DNA from: Rivularia sp. T60_A2020_040
Lineage (GTDB): Bacteria; Cyanobacteriota; Cyanobacteriia; Cyanobacteriales; Nostocaceae
Length of the DNA: 64,000 nucleotides
Reading direction: 5' to 3'
NCBI GenBank assembly: GCA_015272215.1
Contig: JACYMD010000049.1
Location: forward strand, 1-64,000
The position numbers and the translations under genes were made by a program. This document shows, in pieces, positions 17,634 through 26,460 of this stretch. Position 1 is the first letter of the stretch, and every line of letters begins with the position of its first letter. Below the pieces are notes generated by a model. It was given only the letters and a program-made list of their open reading frames with translations, searched no databases and was not told where the DNA came from.

Positions 17634-18935
17634 ATGTCTAACACTTCCCCGATCGCAATTGTTACTAGCGCCAGCGGCATACAAGGTCACAGCATTGTCC
17701 GACGGCTGACTGAAGCGGGTTATCAGGTTCGAGGATTGACCCGAACTGAAACGCACTGCCCACAGATTGAAGCTACGGGCGCTCGTCCGATAGTAGTAGA
17801 TATTACTGACTTAACTAGCTTGGTTCAGGCATTCGACCAAGCAGAGGTGGTTGTCTTCAGTACTCCCTTTGCCCATAGTCTCCGCACAGGAGAACAGCTT
17901 GCAGCCCAGGTAGCTAAGGCCGCAGCGCAAGCTCAGGTAAAGCGGATTGTATTCAATTGCGCTGCTGAGATATTTGAAGACTATGCTCGACCCGTCTCTC
18001 AAGTGCTTAAAGCGGTGGGCGATCGCCTTCATACCAGCGATGTATCCGTAATTACGCTCCAGCCCACCATTTATATGGATAATCTAGCAGCGCCTTGGGT
18101 GGCTTCAGCTATAGTCAATGAGGGCATATTTGCCTATCCGATTGAGTCGAACTGGTCAATTTCTTGGATTTCTCATCGTACCCTGGCTGATTTTGTGTTA
18201 GCCGCAGCCCGCTACCAAGCAGCAGGCAATCACGAATTTCTCATTGGAGGCGCAGAGCCAGTGACCGCTGATGATATTTCCACTATTTTGAGCGAAACTC
18301 TCGGCAGACCTGTTCGCCCTATACGTGTATCGCTCAGTGACTTTGCTAGCGGACTTAATCAGGCTTATGGCGCACCGACCGGAGACGATCTCGCTGACTT
18401 TTATCGCTATCTCGAAGCTCATCCGCAAGCACTAGTGCGGGATGGTAGCGCAGCGGCAACTTTAGGGGTAACACCAGAACGATTTTCGGCTTGGGCTACC
18501 CGGCAGGACTGGGCGAAACTAGGGTGTACATCAACTCAATCAGAAAGCCAGAGCCGCCGTCAGAGAGGCAATCAAGTCATAAATAAGTTGTCAGGCAGTA
18601 CAGGACAGCCAGTACTCGATGCCCTACGCCAGGATTTTCCGTTTTTAGCAGATGCGATTACTGACTATGCCCTCGGCGATGTCTGGTCGCGGAAGGGGCT
18701 AGACGATCGAACCCGTCAGCTTGCTGCTGTCGCCGCCTTTGCTGCCCAGGGGAATCTGCCACAACTAAAGGTCCACGCGGGTCATGCACTCAGGTTAGGC
18801 GTTACGCAGAATCAACTCAAAGAAATCGTCTACCTTACCACGGTGACCGCTGGATTTCCGCGTTCTGTCGATGCTGCACAGGCATTGCGGGAAGTCTTCG
18901 CCGAGCAACCAAAAAATTCCAGCACTGCAAAATAA
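17634..18935 (+). CDS. NmrA-like NAD(P)-binding protein fused to carboxymuconolactone decarboxylase domain
   Basis: 433 residues in two parts. Residues 1-295 are an atypical SDR of the NmrA/NAD(P)H-binding kind: SASGIQGHSIVRRL as the nucleotide motif, VVVDITD-like acidic turn, and TLQPTIYMDNLAAPW. A basic, Gln/Arg/Ser-rich linker at about 295-310 joins a carboxymuconolactone decarboxylase domain (LRQDFPFLADAITDYALG, HAGHALRLGV, LTTVTAGFPRS). The CMD domain usually occurs as a separate small protein next to such reductases. AGGA precedes the ATG. The fusion suggests two consecutive steps or a sensor-enzyme pair; substrate unknown. Confidence 0.88.
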   Translation: MSNTSPIAIVTSASGIQGHSIVRRLTEAGYQVRGLTRTETHCPQIEATGARPIVVDITDLTSLVQAFDQAEVVVFSTPFAHSLRTGEQLAAQVAKAAAQAQVKRIVFNCAAEIFEDYARPVSQVLKAVGDRLHTSDVSVITLQPTIYMDNLAAPWVASAIVNEGIFAYPIESNWSISWISHRTLADFVLAAARYQAAGNHEFLIGGAEPVTADDISTILSETLGRPVRPIRVSLSDFASGLNQAYGAPTGDDLADFYRYLEAHPQALVRDGSAAATLGVTPERFSAWATRQDWAKLGCTSTQSESQSRRQRGNQVINKLSGSTGQPVLDALRQDFPFLADAITDYALGDVWSRKGLDDRTRQLAAVAAFAAQGNLPQLKVHAGHALRLGVTQNQLKEIVYLTTVTAGFPRSVDAAQALREVFAEQPKNSSTAK

Positions 18936-19096
18936 TGAAGACCTGCAACCGTCACACAACTTGGAGATACATCGTTGCTACTAATGGTATTTGCTACATG
19001 GCATAAATACTTTAGCCACTTACAAGATAAAGGCGAGTTACGTCCACACTTTGGATTATTTAATTGAAACCAACCGAAACAAAAAGGAAAATCACC

Positions 19097-19831
19097 ATGT
19101 TGAATGTAGAAAACAAAGTCATTGCTATCACCGGAGCCAGTAGCGGAATTGGTGAAGCCACTGCCAAATTACTTGCTGAAAATGGCGCAAAGGTTGTTTT
19201 GGGAGCGCGGCGGACCGAAAAGCTAGCTAAGATTGTTGAGGCGATCTGTAGTCAAGGTGGCACAGCAGAATTTAAAGCAGTAGATGTCACCAATCGCGAA
19301 GATGTGAAAGCATTCATTCACTTTGCCAAAGAAAAATTTGGTCACGTCGATGTGATCTTTAACAATGCAGGTGTGATGCCTCTGTCGCCACTGAATGCTT
19401 TGAAAGTCGAGGAATGGGATAACACAATCAATGTCAACATTCACGGTGTTTTAAACGGGATTGCGGCAGGATTACCGATTATGGAAGCACAAGGTAGCGG
19501 TCAGTTTATCAACACCGCATCCATTGGCGCACATGTAGTGGTACCTACTGGCGCAGTCTACTGTGCGACCAAATACGCTGTTTGGGCAATCTCCGAAGGA
19601 CTGAGGCAGGAATCGAAAAACATCCGTGTGACCATTATCTCTCCTGGTGTCGTGGAGACAGAGCTTGGCTCTGATATCACAGACAATTCAGCAGAAGAGG
19701 CATTGAAAGAATTACGCAAAACTGCACTGACTTCAGATGCCATCGCCCGTGCCGTTTTGTATGCAGTATCTCAACCGGATGATGTTGATGTCAATGAAGT
19801 GATTGTCCGCCTAACGGCAAGCGCATTTTAA
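19097..19831 (+). CDS. short-chain dehydrogenase/reductase (YdfG-like)
   Basis: 244-residue SDR. TGASSGIGEATA near the N-terminus, NNAGVMPLSPL, catalytic Ser in NTASIGAH, YCATKYA as the Tyr/Lys pair, and SPGVVETELG. The start at 19097 has AAAGGAAAA upstream; an in-frame start at 19064 is less likely. Similar to serine/3-hydroxy-acid dehydrogenases of the YdfG type, with low substrate certainty. Last gene of the GC-richer block. Confidence 0.92.
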   Translation: MLNVENKVIAITGASSGIGEATAKLLAENGAKVVLGARRTEKLAKIVEAICSQGGTAEFKAVDVTNREDVKAFIHFAKEKFGHVDVIFNNAGVMPLSPLNALKVEEWDNTINVNIHGVLNGIAAGLPIMEAQGSGQFINTASIGAHVVVPTGAVYCATKYAVWAISEGLRQESKNIRVTIISPGVVETELGSDITDNSAEEALKELRKTALTSDAIARAVLYAVSQPDDVDVNEVIVRLTASAF

Positions 19832-20035
19832 GCATCGGACGACTTAGAGACATTACTTAAAGTTTTTGCTTGACATCCAGAACAGGAAAAGCAATGCTGA
19901 GCTTACCTCAAACCAAGCAATAATTCTGATAAGGCTTGAAGAGACTTATGCCAAATCAGCCATAAATAACGTCCTCTAAGTTGTCACGGTTAACAGCACC
20001 ACTCTCAAAACACACTCTTACCTTACTTTTTACAT

Positions 20036-21064
20036 TTAATCCGGCAACCCAATTAATTCCCCGCCACCAGAAATTACCTTACCGATGGTATAAGCTGCAA
20101 TATCCTGAGATTCAAAAAAGCTCATTGTCTGCTGTGCTTGTGACGGTGGAACTAACACAACAAAACCAATTCCCATATTAAAAGTATTGTACATAGCTTG
20201 CTGATTAACAGAACCGACTTGGGCTAACCATTCAAACACGGGTGGAATCATCCAGCTATTGGGTTGAATTTCTATAGCTTTTCCTTCTCCTAAACATCTG
20301 GGTAAATTTTCCGGTAATCCACCACCTGTAATGTGAGCCATTGCATGAATTTTCAAACCGGCTTTTTGGGCTGCTAATATTGATTTTACGTAGATGCGTG
20401 TGGGTGTTAAAAAAGTTTCGCCTAAAGATTTACCACCAAATAAACTTGGGGTATCGTCCCAACTCAATTGTTTATCGTCAATAATTTTTCTGACAAGACT
20501 AAAGCCATTGCTGTGTACACCAGAACTAGCTAAACCGATAGCGACATCTCCGACTTCTAAGAGAGTTCCATCAAGCATCTGACTTTTTTCGACAATTCCC
20601 ACACAAAAGCCAGCCAAGTCATATTCACCAATTTGGTAAAATCCTGGCATTTCAGCGGTTTCTCCTCCGAGTAAAGCACAACCAGCTTGTTTACAGCCAG
20701 AAGCGACACCAGCAACTACTTGGGTTAATTGTTCTTGATTGAGTTTACCTGTGGCTAAATAATCCAAAAAGAATAAAGGCTCCGCACCGGATGTCAGCAC
20801 ATCATTAACACACATAGCCACCAAATCGATGCCAACAGTATCGTGACGGTTGAGAATATTGGCAATTTTCAACTTAGTTCCCACACCATCAGTGCCAGAA
20901 ATTAGAACAGGTTGTTTATAACCTGGGGGTAACTCAAAACAACCTCCAAAGCCACCCAATCCACCAATTACTTCCTTTCTAAAAGTACTGTGAACCAAAT
21001 TACGAATTTGAGCGACAAAATCGCGTCCAGCTTCAACATCGACACCTGCATCCCGATAGTCCAT
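20036..21064 (-). CDS. purM: phosphoribosylformylglycinamidine cyclo-ligase
   Basis: 342 residues, the ATP-dependent ring-closing step that forms aminoimidazole ribonucleotide in purine synthesis. Start [17 protein letters not shown] and the motifs [31 protein letters not shown] and [11 protein letters not shown] are all typical for PurM. Length is normal. Cytosolic housekeeping enzyme. Confidence 0.97.
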   Translation of the reverse strand: MDYRDAGVDVEAGRDFVAQIRNLVHSTFRKEVIGGLGGFGGCFELPPGYKQPVLISGTDGVGTKLKIANILNRHDTVGIDLVAMCVNDVLTSGAEPLFFLDYLATGKLNQEQLTQVVAGVASGCKQAGCALLGGETAEMPGFYQIGEYDLAGFCVGIVEKSQMLDGTLLEVGDVAIGLASSGVHSNGFSLVRKIIDDKQLSWDDTPSLFGGKSLGETFLTPTRIYVKSILAAQKAGLKIHAMAHITGGGLPENLPRCLGEGKAIEIQPNSWMIPPVFEWLAQVGSVNQQAMYNTFNMGIGFVVLVPPSQAQQTMSFFESQDIAAYTIGKVISGGGELIGLPD

Positions 21065-21117
21065 ATTAGTTGTTAGTTAGTTGATGGTTGTTGTTATATC
21101 TTTGACCTTTAACCTCT

Positions 21118-21324
21118 TTAAAATACTTCATTTTCGATACCAACCCACCATTCACCTAAATTCATTAAATCTTGGTGGATATCTTGGAGATTTTCGGCGT
21201 ATTCGTTTTCTGAAAGCGTCGCTCGGCTCTCTTCTAGTTTCAGAAGACGTAATTGTACTAGCAACCAGGGTTTAGAAATACTTTGAGTTGCTTCAATATA
21301 GCGTGCGAGTTCCGTACTGTTCAT
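21118..21324 (-). CDS. small conserved hypothetical protein
   Basis: 68 residues (from ATG 21324, MNSTELARYIEATQ), mostly helical, with a WWVGIENEVF end. A TTG start at 21363 is possible but less likely. Located 35 bp after the Ni-SOD maturation protease gene and upstream of purM on the same strand. I do not recognise the family. Confidence 0.55.
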   Translation of the reverse strand: MNSTELARYIEATQSISKPWLLVQLRLLKLEESRATLSENEYAENLQDIHQDLMNLGEWWVGIENEVF

Positions 21325-21359
21325 GGGATTATTAATTGGTCGCTGGTAATTGATAATTG

Positions 21360-21704
21360 TCAAAGAAACTTCGACGTAACTTTACCAAGAATTTTCTTCA
21401 GGGGAATAAAACCATAAGAGCGGCTATCAGTACTTGCTTCGGGGTTGTCTCCTGTAAGAAAACAAGAACCATCTTCAAGTACTAAAGCCACTCTCTTAAT
21501 TATTTGCTTTGTTTGATAGGGATGTCGTGCAACTACGATATCACCTACTTGTGGTAGTTTTTGCCGATAAGCTTGTGGATTAAATAATATTTCCTCTCCT
21601 GGCTGAAGTTGAGGAAGCATAGAAGAACCGCTAACGCGCAATCTTTTTCGCCTTCCTAAAAGCAACTGTAGCAATTTTAAGGCTGTTCTTAGTTCCTCAT
21701 TCAT
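21360..21704 (-). CDS. sodX: nickel-type superoxide dismutase maturation protease (S26 family)
   Basis: Signal-peptidase-like Ser/Lys protease that removes the N-terminal extension of Ni-SOD so that its new N-terminal His can bind nickel. Nucleophile Ser in VSGSSMLPQL and catalytic Lys in IIKRVAL are visible, followed by LTGDNPEASTDSRSYG, typical of S26 enzymes. There is no strong membrane anchor, as in other SodX proteins. ATG 21704 is used here; a TTG at 21719 would add five residues. It lies 80 bp downstream of sodN on the same strand, which strongly supports the assignment. Confidence 0.9.
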   Translation of the reverse strand: MNEELRTALKLLQLLLGRRKRLRVSGSSMLPQLQPGEEILFNPQAYRQKLPQVGDIVVARHPYQTKQIIKRVALVLEDGSCFLTGDNPEASTDSRSYGFIPLKKILGKVTSKFL

Positions 21705-21784
21705 TGCGAATTCAGCCAAGTTTATCGCTTTACCGACATTTTAATAATTGTTGGTTATTAACCCAAAACTAATTTTAATTTAAA

Positions 21785-22258
21785 TTAGCTAGCTTTGTAC
21801 CAAGAAACATCGCGATCTTTGGTTGCCCAGAACATATTATGAATTTTATGTACGGCTTCCATTAATTCATTAGCGTGTTGCAGGCTAACTTCTACTTTAC
21901 AAGCGGAGCAAAGTTTTGCTGCTTTCCAGAAAGTATCGTGTAGATCAGGATATTTTTCTAGATGTACTGGTTTGAAGTAATCTGTCCAAAGAATTAATAA
22001 ATCTTCTTTAGTTTTTTGAGCTTGTTCTTCCTTAATAGCAATGTAGCGGGACAAAGTATTGTGGTAAGCAACCATTGCTGCTTTGTCGCCGGTAGCTGGA
22101 GGTGCTAAATCCATGATTTTTTTGGTCATGGACACTACTGCTTCTGCTGTAATTCTAGCGGAAGAAGGGTCATAAACGCCGCAAGGGCCGTCGCAGTGAG
22201 CGTGTACCTGTGGTGCGGGAAAATTGGATTTTAACTGAGCAGCAATTTTTCTGAACAT
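21785..22258 (-). CDS. sodN: nickel superoxide dismutase precursor
   Basis: 157 residues. After a pro-segment of about 19 residues comes HCDGPCGVYDP, the nickel hook: His1, Cys2 and Cys6 of the mature enzyme. The remaining four-helix part (ARITAEAVVSMTKKIMDL, LWTDYFKP) is family-typical. It converts superoxide to peroxide and oxygen in the cytosol. It is followed by sodX, the usual pairing. Confidence 0.97.
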   Translation of the reverse strand: MFRKIAAQLKSNFPAPQVHAHCDGPCGVYDPSSARITAEAVVSMTKKIMDLAPPATGDKAAMVAYHNTLSRYIAIKEEQAQKTKEDLLILWTDYFKPVHLEKYPDLHDTFWKAAKLCSACKVEVSLQHANELMEAVHKIHNMFWATKDRDVSWYKAS

Positions 22259-22728
22259 AGTTTTGATGGAGAAGGCTTAATCTTCAAGATGTTTGTAGAA
22301 AGTTTGGGTCAGCAAAAGTTAGAATCTAGAACTTTTGATTTTGATTTTACTATCCCCCCCTACCCCATTTAGCTTAGTCCTATTGTGTAACCCAGGCAAC
22401 CTTTAATCTGGTGTAATTTGCCTTCGACAACGATATTTTTTTCTTTTCGGTTGGATGTAACACAGATGAACCTCACCCCCTTCCCCTCTCCTTGTTAAGG
22501 AGAGGGGTGTCCAGAGGACGGGGTGAGGTTGGGAGTGTATTGGACTCAACTGAAAATTGCTATATCAAAAATCCAAATGGTAGCAGCAGTTACCACCAAA
22601 GACTACTAACTGCAATGTGAGAACTCCATCACCTGCAAAGGATGACAGAGCCTCATAATCATGCCACAATAAAAACTGGTCGCTAAATTCTCCAATTACG
22701 AAAAATAGATGTTAATCACCCATAGCAA
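22259..22728. other. sodN upstream region with repeat copy B
   Basis: Contains the sodN promoter region (a C-run at about 22355-22362) and the partial MITE-like copy. No gene seen. Confidence 0.5.
22471..22564. repeat. MITE-like repeat, copy B (left end missing)
   Basis: Shares the CCTCACCCC...GGGGTGAGG core with copy A. Its right flank (ggactcaactgaaaattgct, ending in tata) is the near-perfect inverse of copy A's left end. No matching left terminus was seen, so it may be truncated. Confidence 0.7.
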
Positions 22729-24333
22729 TTACAAATGAGTCAAGCACTGTTGATAAAGGTTCACAATTCTGGCTGTGACTTGATCAATCGTTAAACCATC
22801 GGTAACTATTTCTATGGCATCTGCGGCTTTTCTGAGCGGTGAAACCAGCCTGGTACTGTCTTTCCAATCCCGTTCTTTAATGCTGCTTTCGAGTTCCTCA
22901 AGGCTCACTGACGGCTGTCCTTGTTTTTCAAAATCTTGCAGACGGCGGTGTGCGCGTTCGGTAACGGTTGCAGTTAAGAAGATTTTCACCTCAGCATCAG
23001 GAAAAACTTGAGTACCGATATCCCGTCCTTCCGCGACTAAACCGCCTTTTTTACCCCAGCTTTGCTGTTGTTTGACCAAGGCGCTTCGCACGGCACTTTG
23101 TGCGGCGATTGCGGACACTTTTGATGTTACCTCGGTCGTCCGAATTTGATTGGTAACGTCATTGCCATTAATCCACACCTGCACCGGCGATTTGAAATCT
23201 TCACTGGGAGTTAATTTAATTAAACAGCAGTTTGCCAACTCGGCGATCGCACATTCATCATCTAAAGGAATTCCCTTGGATAATACCAGCCACGTCACGG
23301 CACGGTACATAGCACCTGTATCTAAAAATACTAGTCCTAGCTTCGCCGCAACTTGACGAGCTACGGTAGATTTACCGGCACCAGCGGGTCCATCGATGGC
23401 GATTATCGGTTGGCGATCGCGCAAAATAGTATTGTCAATCAATCGTGTCGGACCAATATGAGCGGCGATCGCAATCATTCCTTCCTCCTGAATTTCATCT
23501 AAGGGTATTAACGTAGTTGGTTCAATCAATTCAATATATTCCACAGATACAGTACTGACAGTTGCTATTTCTTGAAGAACAGCTTCGATCAGCTTGTTAC
23601 TTTTACGAACTCCGCTGCGAAAAACAGCATGAGCTTTTTGCAAGCCACGATGCAAAACAGCAGCTTGCTGTTTCTGACTTGCACTTAAATATTGGTTGCG
23701 GGAACTTAAAGCAAGACCATTCGCTTCCCTGATGATTGGACAAGCGACAATTTCTATGGTCAAATTAAGATCCGTAACTAGCCGTTTAATGATGGCTAAT
23801 TGTTGAGCATCTTTTTGACCAAAGTAAGCTCGATCTGGCTGCACCAAGTTGAAAAGCTTGGTAACAATAGTAGCCACACCCTGAAAATGTCCTAGCCGAG
23901 TACGACCACACAAGCCTGATATCATATCAGATGGTGGAGTAACTTGTGTAACAATTAAATCTTGTATATTCTTCTGAGCAACCCCGATCTCTTCCGGATT
24001 TGGTACAAACATAACATCTACACCAGCTTCTTGGCAGAATTGCTGATCTTGCTCTAAAGTCCGGGGATAGCGTTCAAAATCTTCTTCGGGACCAAATTGC
24101 AGGGGGTTGACAAAAATACTAACTATGACTATGGCATTTTCTTGCCGCGCCCGTTCAATCAAGCTTAAATGACCCTGATGCAAAGCTCCCATTGTAGGAA
24201 CTAATCCTACTGCTGTTGGGAAGCGAGTTGTCATTTCATGGGGTAGTGGCTCATCAGAATGCAAAGGCAAGATTCGCCAACGGAGTTTATTCAAATAGCA
24301 GCGTAACGCTGCGACCGTTGTCAACAGGCGCAC
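22729..24333 (-). CDS. panC/cmk: bifunctional pantoate ligase / cytidylate kinase
   Basis: 534-residue fusion known from cyanobacteria. Residues 1-295 are PanC (PTMGALHQGH at 46-55, GQKD at 172-175, LSSRNQYLS), which joins pantoate and beta-alanine in CoA synthesis. From about residue 308 the chain is cytidylate kinase: P-loop GPAGAGKST at 315-323, then DTGAMYRAVTW and GRDIGTQVFPDA, which phosphorylates CMP/dCMP. The start is GTG. Cytosolic. Confidence 0.96.
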   Translation of the reverse strand: MRLLTTVAALRCYLNKLRWRILPLHSDEPLPHEMTTRFPTAVGLVPTMGALHQGHLSLIERARQENAIVIVSIFVNPLQFGPEEDFERYPRTLEQDQQFCQEAGVDVMFVPNPEEIGVAQKNIQDLIVTQVTPPSDMISGLCGRTRLGHFQGVATIVTKLFNLVQPDRAYFGQKDAQQLAIIKRLVTDLNLTIEIVACPIIREANGLALSSRNQYLSASQKQQAAVLHRGLQKAHAVFRSGVRKSNKLIEAVLQEIATVSTVSVEYIELIEPTTLIPLDEIQEEGMIAIAAHIGPTRLIDNTILRDRQPIIAIDGPAGAGKSTVARQVAAKLGLVFLDTGAMYRAVTWLVLSKGIPLDDECAIAELANCCLIKLTPSEDFKSPVQVWINGNDVTNQIRTTEVTSKVSAIAAQSAVRSALVKQQQSWGKKGGLVAEGRDIGTQVFPDAEVKIFLTATVTERAHRRLQDFEKQGQPSVSLEELESSIKERDWKDSTRLVSPLRKAADAIEIVTDGLTIDQVTARIVNLYQQCLTHL

Positions 24334-24439
24334 AAAAAAAACCTCTATCTACTAGCTTTCCCCCGTTAGTTTATATCCGAATTTGGGGAAAGGGGCTAAA
24401 TAAATAGAGGAATCTCAAGATTATTCTTGATTTGAAATG

Positions 24440-24508
24440 GAGACAAGGGGATGGGGGATAAGGGGATGGGGAGAAATTAACTGTCAACTGTCAACTGTCA
24501 ACTGTCAC
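24440..24508. repeat. purine-rich and CAACTGT repeats
   Basis: A ggggatgggg-type stretch followed by four caactgt units, directly after the rlpA stop codon. Confidence 0.8.
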
Positions 24509-24511
24509 CTC

Positions 24512-25528
24512 CTACCTTCCTAAAACTTCAATTTTGACTGGTGCAACGCCTCTACCAATCATTTGGATAACTCGTGCAGCACCATGGGAAAGGTCTATAA
24601 TGCGACCACCAATAAAAGGTCCCCGGTCGTTGATTCTGACTACGACAGAACGACCATTGTTTACATTCGTAACCCGAACTCTTGTTCCAAAAGGCAAGCT
24701 GCGATGAGCGGCGGTCATTTTTTCTGGATTAAATCTTTCACCAGAAGCAGTCTTATTCCCCGAACCATCATAACCGTAGAAGGAAGCCATACCTCTGTAA
24801 CTTCTTCCTCCTCTTCGATTTGCCACCTTTTTTCTATTCTTGTTAGAGGGTGTTGTTGTGGCTGTCGTTTGTTTTTCTGGCTTTGTTTGAACTGCTGTTA
24901 ATTCTGGAGGTAAGCCATCGATTGTGGAGAGAGGAGATGCTTTACCAACAAGTCTCCGCAAGCGATTGGTTGCTTGGAGTGCATCTTGTCTGAGATTTTG
25001 AGTTGCATCGGGAAGGATTGTATCACTGTTGATTTCTACAAGTTCGGAACCGTCAACGTTGATGATGTAGCGTTCAGTTATAGACTTAGCTCCAGACTTA
25101 GATTGGGCGCTTCCGTTCCAACTAACGGTAATTTTGCTAGCGTCTACTTTGCGATTGATTAAATCGTTGATTTTTGCGGCTAGTAGATTTGCTTTTTCTA
25201 CAGGGTTGTTGTAGTCGCTGTTAACTAGCATTGCTTCTGTTGAACTATTTTGATTGTCAGAAGCAGTGGCGGGTGTCGAGCTTAAAAAGGTGAAAACAGG
25301 AATGTTGCGGACGTACAGAGTTGCTGCCTGACGGTTTGATAACTTATGTGCATAAACTTTAGTAAAAAGAGCATTCGGTCCTTTAGTATTTACCTCTACT
25401 ACATTTTGGCTGGGCATTTTTTGAGAGGTAATTGATGCGGATGTTGCCGTTTGAGCGCGGCTAATAGAAGTTGTTCCAACAAAGGTTGAAAGTACAGTTA
25501 CAACAGTCCACAAAAGTTTTTGATTCAT
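24512..25528 (-). CDS. rlpA: RlpA-family septal ring lytic transglycosylase-like protein
   Basis: 338 residues with an N-terminal signal peptide (cleavage near SRAQTA). The C-terminal 95 residues form the double-psi beta-barrel: [47 protein letters not shown] and [10 protein letters not shown], with the catalytic-type Asp in NDRGPF. The long central region is low-complexity, so the peptidoglycan-binding SPOR domain of E. coli RlpA is absent. Likely cuts or binds denuded peptidoglycan at septa. Confidence 0.88.
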   Translation of the reverse strand: MNQKLLWTVVTVLSTFVGTTSISRAQTATSASITSQKMPSQNVVEVNTKGPNALFTKVYAHKLSNRQAATLYVRNIPVFTFLSSTPATASDNQNSSTEAMLVNSDYNNPVEKANLLAAKINDLINRKVDASKITVSWNGSAQSKSGAKSITERYIINVDGSELVEINSDTILPDATQNLRQDALQATNRLRRLVGKASPLSTIDGLPPELTAVQTKPEKQTTATTTPSNKNRKKVANRRGGRSYRGMASFYGYDGSGNKTASGERFNPEKMTAAHRSLPFGTRVRVTNVNNGRSVVVRINDRGPFIGGRIIDLSHGAARVIQMIGRGVAPVKIEVLGR

Positions 25529-26460
25529 GCTTCTAAGTAATAATTAAAGCGACAAAATATCTGAGGCTTGATGATTCACACAACGACGGAATAAATATAC
25601 TAATCGGTCGCGAAATCCCCCAAAATTTGAAACTTTTTGTTCTCACGATTTATTTATTAACTGCAACACATTAACACGAAGCTGGCAACTTGGATATCCG
25701 AAATTTACCGTAGATTACTGTCAAAATATCAGAAATTAACACCGCATTGCAAGGGTAAAACCGTTGTCTCATCTTGAGTTTGGCAATGTAACAATTTTTA
25801 GATAAATTACAAAATTTATTTTTTATAATTTAAGTGATTAGAAAATTAAATCAATCGTCTGTCTATTGATTTGGACATAACAATTTATACATTTATTGGT
25901 CATATTAAAGTATTTTATTCAACAGCTTTTTACCCTAAATGATACTTAGGTAAATCTTCTTTAGTTTAGTAATTAAAATAAAATACTGATAATAGTTGAG
26001 TTATTCTAATCAATTACAGATGACTTATTTGAACTAATTACGGCTGTACAACCCATGTATTCCAGGAGTTTGAAGAAATATTCTACTAGTAAATGCGATT
26101 ATTCTTTAAGCCCTAACTGATACTGATTATTTATTTAAATCTGTTATGGAACGAACAAGTTATGAATTGAATAGTTAATAAATCACAATTAGGATCTAAA
26201 TGAATTAGTTACATGATGCAAAGCATAAATATTACGGATAAGAGTCTATTTACAAGATTATATTTTGCAGTAAAAAAATAACAAATTATGAGATAATACG
26301 CAGCATTAATATTTTAAGTGCTGCGATATTTTTCAGTATTATCGAATTTAAAAACCTAGATGAGGCGATTTGTCAAGGGTGATTTGACTTACTGGCAATA
26401 AGTAATGAATAATGCATGATTACCAATTACCCATTACCCATTACCAATTACCAATTACCT
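25529..26460. other. 930-bp AT-rich intergenic region
   Basis: No convincing gene. Contains the hairpin at 26299-26325 and CCAATTA/CCCATTA tandem repeats at 26420-26459. The rlpA promoter should lie near 25530-25700. Confidence 0.5.
26299..26325 (-). terminator. hairpin CGCAGCA/TGCTGCG
   Basis: Perfect 7-bp stem about 135 bp past the stop of the SLH-glycosidase gene, followed in the minus direction by T-rich DNA. Probable terminator. Confidence 0.45.
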
